A stretch of 64,000 nt of DNA from UBA932 sp031548545 (lineage in GTDB: Bacteria; Bacteroidota; Bacteroidia; Bacteroidales; UBA932), in the NCBI GenBank assembly GCA_031548545.1, contig JAVBQY010000019.1, positions 1-64,000 of the forward strand, given 5' to 3'. The notes beneath the pieces are model-generated. The model was not told the origin of the DNA, made no database searches, and saw only the letters and a list, made by a program, of their open reading frames with translations. The position numbers and the translations under genes are program-made. This document shows positions 59,931-64,000 of this stretch, piece by piece (position 1 is the first letter of the stretch; each line of letters starts with the position of its first letter).

Positions 59931-61367
59931 TTAAAGTATTTCTTGTACAACAGCCTGCATACCTTTATTTAATATACCGGCAATATAAGCGGTCAATAAA
60001 GCGGTCAGACCAGGGAGTTTATTAAGATCCTCACCCCATATCAATGAAGCACTTAGCACGCCTTCTGCTACGGTTTTAGCATCATTGGATACCCAAAGCC
60101 GGGTTAACAAATCCAGGATCTCAGGGCTGTCATTCGGCGTAATCATATCATTGCCACGCACTCCGCCTTTATAATAGACACAAATACCGGCCAGGCCGAG
60201 TACTAAGCCTTTGGGCAGGGTGCCTTTGCGTTCCAGATAAATTTTCAAGCCGGGCAGGTCGCGGGTCTTGAATTTCGGGAAAGAATTCAGCATGATACTG
60301 GTCACGAAATGCTTCACAAAAGGATTGCGGAAACGGTCCAGCACATCACCGGCGAATTGTTCGAGCTCGGCCTTGGGCAGATCCAGGGTAGGCAACAGTT
60401 CATCAAACATGACTTTGCGTACATATTGGCCGATCACGGCGTCTTCGCAGGCCTCGCGCACCGTATCCAGCCCGCTCAGGTAGGCTACGGGCGAAAGTAC
60501 GGTATGAGGGCCGTTCAACAGGGTCACTTTACGTTCATGGTAGGGCTTCTCGCTGGGAACGAAGAGCACATTCAGGCCGGCTTTGTCTGCAGGAAACTCC
60601 TTGGCTACGTTTTCCGGCGCTTCGATTACCCAAAGGTGGAAAATCTCCCCTTTCACTACCAGTTTGTCTTCCACGCCTATTTTCTGCAGGATTTCATTGA
60701 TGGTATCTTTGGGATAGCCCGGTACGATACGGTCAACCAAGGTAGAATATACGCCACAGGCGGTCTCAAACCATTGTTTGAAATCAGCGCCCAGCTGCCA
60801 TAATTCAATATACTGTCCGATACATTTTTTCAACTCGGCGCCGTTATGGAAGATCAACTCACAGGGAAATATGATCAGGCCTTTGTCTGCCGCACCTTTA
60901 AAGGTTTTAAAACGGTGGTATAATAATTGCACCAATTTACCGGGATACGACCTGGCCGGTTGGTCGTCCGGCTTGTCGGCCGGGTCAAAGGCGATACCGG
61001 CTTCGGTAGTATTGGAAATAACGAAACGCATATCGGGGTTTTCCGCCAGCTTCAAATAATCTTCGAATTGGCTGTAGGGATTAAGGCCCCGGCTGATAAC
61101 ATCTATCAGCTGTATGGAATCTACCTGCCGGCCTTTATCCAGGCCCTGCAGGTTCAGGTGATACAAGCCGTCCTGGGCATTCAGCATATTGACCATACCA
61201 TCGGCCAGGGGCTGTACGACCACCACGCTGCTGTTGAAACCGGCCTTTTCATTCATATTGAAAACAATCCAATCAACAAAAGCGCGGAGGAAATTCCCCT
61301 CCCCAAACTGAATTATGCGCTCCGGATAGGTTTTAGCGCTTACATTTGTTCTATTCAATGGTTTCAT
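59931..61367 (-). CDS. uxaB: Tagaturonate reductase (altronate oxidoreductase)
   Basis: A 478-residue NAD-dependent polyol dehydrogenase of the mannitol dehydrogenase family. It reduces D-tagaturonate from UxaC to D-altronate for UxaA. Features: IIQFGEGNFLRAFVDWIV (NAD-binding start), KVTLLNGPHTVLSPVAYLSG with the catalytic Lys, and VLDRFRNPFVKHFVTSI. Length fits UxaB. An operator lies 24 bases upstream of its ATG. It is separated by 85 bases from eda, so it may have its own regulated start. Confidence 0.92.
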   Translation of the reverse strand: MKPLNRTNVSAKTYPERIIQFGEGNFLRAFVDWIVFNMNEKAGFNSSVVVVQPLADGMVNMLNAQDGLYHLNLQGLDKGRQVDSIQLIDVISRGLNPYSQFEDYLKLAENPDMRFVISNTTEAGIAFDPADKPDDQPARSYPGKLVQLLYHRFKTFKGAADKGLIIFPCELIFHNGAELKKCIGQYIELWQLGADFKQWFETACGVYSTLVDRIVPGYPKDTINEILQKIGVEDKLVVKGEIFHLWVIEAPENVAKEFPADKAGLNVLFVPSEKPYHERKVTLLNGPHTVLSPVAYLSGLDTVREACEDAVIGQYVRKVMFDELLPTLDLPKAELEQFAGDVLDRFRNPFVKHFVTSIMLNSFPKFKTRDLPGLKIYLERKGTLPKGLVLGLAGICVYYKGGVRGNDMITPNDSPEILDLLTRLWVSNDAKTVAEGVLSASLIWGEDLNKLPGLTALLTAYIAGILNKGMQAVVQEIL

Positions 61368-61390
61368 AATTATTTTTGATTAAGTTAATT

Positions 61391-61404
61391 TGTGTGCGCA
61401 CACA
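61391..61404. promoter_or_regulatory. LacI-type operator before uxaB
   Basis: TGTGTGCGCACACA, a perfect 14-base palindrome, ends 24 bases upstream of the uxaB ATG. No TAnnTTTG is seen between it and the ATG, so it could act as a block to transcription from upstream or from a weak nearby promoter. Confidence 0.8.
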
Positions 61405-61452
61405 CGGATTAATAAAATATTACCCGCAAGCCTTCAGGGCCGGCGGGTAAAC

Positions 61453-62121
61453 TTATTTACGTACTTTGGCAATAATTTCGAAGGCGTCTTTGCACAATTT
61501 GGTAATGGCCGCCCAGTCTTTATTTTCAATGGCCGCAGCCGGGAAAAGATTGGAACCCATACCTACACAGGAAACACCGGCGCCGAACCAACCTTTAAGG
61601 TTGTCTTCCTCGGGTTTCACCCCACCGGTAACAATAAGCTGCGACCAGGGCATGGGGGCTTTCAGGCCTTTCACAAAGGCGGGCCCTACCACATCTCCGG
61701 GGAACACCTTAATCAGATCACAGCCGGCTTCCTGGGCAAAGCCCACTTCGGATACCGTGCCGCAACCCGGCGTGTACGGGATACAACGGCGGTTAGCCAC
61801 CTTAGCCACATCGGGATTGAACAGGGGGCCTACAATAAAATTGGCGCCCAATTGGATATACAATGAAGCGGTAGGCGCATCCACCACCGAACCGATACCC
61901 AGGATCATATCCGGGCATTCTTTGGCCAGCCACTTGCTCAGCTCTCCGAATACCTCATGGGCAAAGTCCCCGCGATTGGTAAATTCAAAGGCCCTGACCC
62001 CTCCTTCATAGCAGGCCTTGAGCACTTGCTTGGCCACTTCTATATCCTTGTGATAGAACACCGGAACCATGCCGGTTTCGGCCATCACACTTAATGTTTT
62101 TATTTTGGTAAATCGTGCCAT
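61453..62121 (-). CDS. eda: KDPG aldolase (2-dehydro-3-deoxy-phosphogluconate aldolase)
   Basis: A 222-residue class I aldolase that splits KDPG into pyruvate and glyceraldehyde 3-phosphate. The catalytic Glu is in YEGGVRAFEFTNRG, and the Schiff-base Lys is in CDLIKVFPGDVVGPAFVKGL. The C-terminal VTGGVKPEEDNLKGWFGAG closes the barrel. Standard length. It follows kdgK by 11 bases, so the last two steps of the pathway are made together. Confidence 0.95.
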   Translation of the reverse strand: MARFTKIKTLSVMAETGMVPVFYHKDIEVAKQVLKACYEGGVRAFEFTNRGDFAHEVFGELSKWLAKECPDMILGIGSVVDAPTASLYIQLGANFIVGPLFNPDVAKVANRRCIPYTPGCGTVSEVGFAQEAGCDLIKVFPGDVVGPAFVKGLKAPMPWSQLIVTGGVKPEEDNLKGWFGAGVSCVGMGSNLFPAAAIENKDWAAITKLCKDAFEIIAKVRK

Positions 62122-62132
62122 AGTTATAATTA

Positions 62133-63176
62133 TTATCGTGAAACGCGGCCGGAGCCGTCACCTTTCATCAGGTTTTCCACCTCGGCTACGGACACCTGGT
62201 TAAAGTCACCGTAGATCGTATGTTTGAGGCATGAAGCCGCCACGGCAAAGTTCAGCGCTTTCTGGTCGTCGCCGGGATAGCTGATCAAACCGTACACCAA
62301 ACCGCCCATGAAAGAGTCACCGCCGCCTACGCGGTCAACAATGTGGGTAATGTCATATGAAGGAGACTCATACAAGGTCTTTCCGTCGAACAATACGCCG
62401 GCCCAGGTATTATGGTTGGCGTTGATGGATCCGCGGAGGGTGACGATCACCTTTTTAGCACGGGGAAAGCGTTGCATCATTTGTTTACAAACCGATTCAA
62501 AAGCGGCGGATTCCACATGTCCGCCGGTATTATGGGCGTCAAAGCCTTCGGGTTTGATACCGAATACTTTCTCTGCATCTTCTTCATTACCGAGGATTAC
62601 ATCGCAACCTTCTACCAGGGCAGGCATCACCTCGGCAGCCGTTTTACCGTACTTCCACAGGTTCTTGCGGTAATTCAGGTCGGTAGATACGGTTACACCC
62701 ATCTCATTGGCGATCTTGATCGCTTCGAGGCAGGCGTCCGCTGCACCCTGCGACAAGGCGGGCGTAATACCGGTCCAGTGAAACCATTGGGCGTTTTTGA
62801 ACACTTCACGCCAGTTGACCATGCCGGGCTTGATATCTGCGATAGAAGAATGGGCGCGGTCATATACCACCTTACTGGCACGGGCCACGGCGCCGGTTTC
62901 CAGGAAGTAAATACCCAGGCGTTCTCCGCCATATATAATATTATCCACCCCCACGCCATATTTGCGTAGATCCATCACACAAGATTGTGCAATATCGTTT
63001 TGCGGGAGGCGGGTAACAAACTGGGTAGCCAGTCCGTAATTAGCCAATGACACGGCTACGTTAGCCTCACCGCCGCCAAAGGTCGCTGTAAGTTCCTTGG
63101 CCTGGTTAAAGCGCAAAAAACCGGGCGTCGCCAAACGCAACATAATTTCACCGAAAGTAACAACTGTTTTGCTCAT
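62133..63176 (-). CDS. kdgK: 2-keto-3-deoxygluconate kinase
   Basis: A 347-residue PfkB-family sugar kinase that phosphorylates KDG to KDPG. It has the N-terminal GEIMLRLATPGFLRFNQAKE, TATFGGGEANVAVSLANYGL, and the C-terminal anion-hole motif DRVGGGDSFMGGLVYGL with the catalytic Asp. It is somewhat longer than many PfkB kinases, as in other KdgK proteins of Bacteroidota. It is the first gene of the minus-strand pathway unit, divergent from the exuT-like gene. Confidence 0.92.
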   Translation of the reverse strand: MSKTVVTFGEIMLRLATPGFLRFNQAKELTATFGGGEANVAVSLANYGLATQFVTRLPQNDIAQSCVMDLRKYGVGVDNIIYGGERLGIYFLETGAVARASKVVYDRAHSSIADIKPGMVNWREVFKNAQWFHWTGITPALSQGAADACLEAIKIANEMGVTVSTDLNYRKNLWKYGKTAAEVMPALVEGCDVILGNEEDAEKVFGIKPEGFDAHNTGGHVESAAFESVCKQMMQRFPRAKKVIVTLRGSINANHNTWAGVLFDGKTLYESPSYDITHIVDRVGGGDSFMGGLVYGLISYPGDDQKALNFAVAASCLKHTIYGDFNQVSVAEVENLMKGDGSGRVSR

Positions 63177-63223
63177 ATGAATATTGAAATTTTAAAATTT
63201 TACACTCTTTAAATTTTATTGTA

Positions 63224-63231
63224 CGAAGGTA
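63224..63231 (-). promoter_or_regulatory. -7-like box of kdgK
   Basis: The minus strand reads TACCTTCG, one base off TAnnTTTG, 48 bases before the kdgK ATG. No operator palindrome of the LacI type is seen in the 176 bases between kdgK and the transporter gene. Confidence 0.4.
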
Positions 63232-63317
63232 GAGGTTTTCCATTCTTCCAATTTAGTATTTTCCGCCTAATAAATATCAAAAATTAACAACTGTGTAGCA
63301 GGTATCAATTTTTAGCG

Positions 63318-63325
63318 TACTTTTG
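63318..63325 (+). promoter_or_regulatory. -7 promoter box of the hexuronate transporter gene
   Basis: TACTTTTG, a TAnnTTTG match, 28 bases before the ATG at 63353. Confidence 0.6.
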
Positions 63326-63352
63326 GTAATTATAACCAAAAACCTATTCGTT

Positions 63353-64000
63353 ATGAGCAACCTTAACACGAGTGGCGGGAAAATGACAAACTACAGATGG
63401 GTCATCTGCAGCCTGCTTTTTTTTGCTACTACTATTAATTATCTCGACCGTCAGGTATTGTCTTTGACCTGGGGTGATTTTATCGCACCGGAGTTCCATT
63501 GGACCAACGATGACTATGGCACTATTGTCGGCCTGTTCTCCGCTTTTTATGCGCTCAGCATGTTGTTTGCCGGCCGTTTTGTCGATTGGATGGATACCAA
63601 GAAAGGATTTCTGTGGGCCATCGGAATATGGTCTTTAGGCGCCTGTATCCACGCTTTTTGCGGCATTGCCACTTCCGGCATTTTAGCCGGCGAATGGTTC
63701 GTGGGCTTTGAAGGTGCACGGGAGACTATCGCCACCGTCAATAATACCGGAATGATTATCAGCGTTAGTGTGACGTTGTTCATCTTTGCACGTTTCGTAC
63801 TGGCCCTCGGCGAGGCCGGCAACTTCCCGGCCGCCATCAAAGCAACGGCAGAATACTTCCCCAAGAAAGACCGCGCATTCTCCACCAGCATATGGAATGC
63901 CGGCGCTACAGTGGGCGCGCTGACCGCACCTATTACCATTCCGTTTATCGCCAAAGCCTGGGGATGGGAAATGGCCTTTATTGTAATCGGCGCATTGGGT
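63353..64000 (+). CDS. exuT: Hexuronate transporter, MFS family, partial (runs off the right end)
   Basis: The gene starts with ATG at 63353 and is open for 216 codons to the window edge. The start MSNLNTSGGKMTNYRWVICS leads into membrane helices (LLFFATTINYLDRQVLSLTW, then YGTIVGLFSAFYALSMLFAG) and the typical MFS loop GRFVDWMDTKKG. The ARFVLALGEAGNFPAAIKAT stretch is typical of the anion:cation symporter group that includes ExuT. It would take galacturonate/glucuronate into the cytoplasm for UxaC. It is divergent from kdgK with a clear -7 box; the complete C-terminal half is outside the window. Confidence 0.9.
   Translation, partial: MSNLNTSGGKMTNYRWVICSLLFFATTINYLDRQVLSLTWGDFIAPEFHWTNDDYGTIVGLFSAFYALSMLFAGRFVDWMDTKKGFLWAIGIWSLGACIHAFCGIATSGILAGEWFVGFEGARETIATVNNTGMIISVSVTLFIFARFVLALGEAGNFPAAIKATAEYFPKKDRAFSTSIWNAGATVGALTAPITIPFIAKAWGWEMAFIVIGALG

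Overview
The window reads as a Bacteroidales (Bacteroidota) chromosome segment. Supporting signs are -7 promoter boxes of the TAnnTTTG type (most often TATCTTTG) before many genes, a MurF-Alr fusion, a long NusB, a PUR/DUF3276 protein, PorT, the neighbour pairs ffh-folD and coaE-DUF5606, a 6S-like RNA between zapA and rny, and a SusC/SusD polysaccharide locus. The family cannot be fixed from sequence reading alone.

Positions 1-31430 are mostly housekeeping. In order: the tail of an M16-like peptidase, dihydrolipoyl dehydrogenase and a small PAS protein; a minus-strand set of four surface-glycan genes (nucleotide-sugar dehydrogenase, epimerase, GT2, GT-C-like membrane protein); murF-alr; ffh-folD; a PUR protein; nusB-yajC-ybbR-coaE-DUF5606; a small outer-membrane protein; purL; menG-porT; a minus-strand dnaN-exonuclease-FAH-like group; a lipoprotein; a coiled-coil gene-zapA-6S RNA-rny; an AddB-like nuclease; uvrA; a 60-residue conserved protein; and rnpB with its terminator.

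Positions 31432-64000 are one large pectin/galacturonate utilisation region, nearly all on the minus strand. Capture genes are susC (broken here), susD and two surface lipoproteins. Secreted enzymes are two PL1 pectate lyases (one fused to a CE12 esterase), two GH28 polygalacturonases, a CE8 pectin methylesterase, a GH43, a GH105 and two tandem alpha/beta-hydrolase proteins. The cytoplasmic route is uxaC, uxaB, uxaA, kdgK and eda, which takes galacturonate to pyruvate and glyceraldehyde 3-phosphate. An ExuT-like transporter runs off the right end. A LacI-family regulator sits in the middle.

The main discoveries are as follows. (1) A palindromic operator, consensus TTTGTGTGCGCACACAAA, occurs at five places, all inside this region: two before susC, one before uxaB, one before the PL1 gene, and one inside the start of the CE8 gene. 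It is very likely the site of the local LacI protein. (2) susC is broken by a deletion and frameshift at a short repeat, which removes the TonB-box region. (3) One of the two alpha/beta-hydrolase paralogues has lost all three catalytic residues, and the FAH-like protein has lost its metal ligands. (4) A YoeB toxin gene stands alone without an antitoxin. (5) Degenerate GAATAGTGAATAATGAAT tracts lie at many gene junctions of the pectin region and supply start codons, stop codons and even signal-peptide codons.
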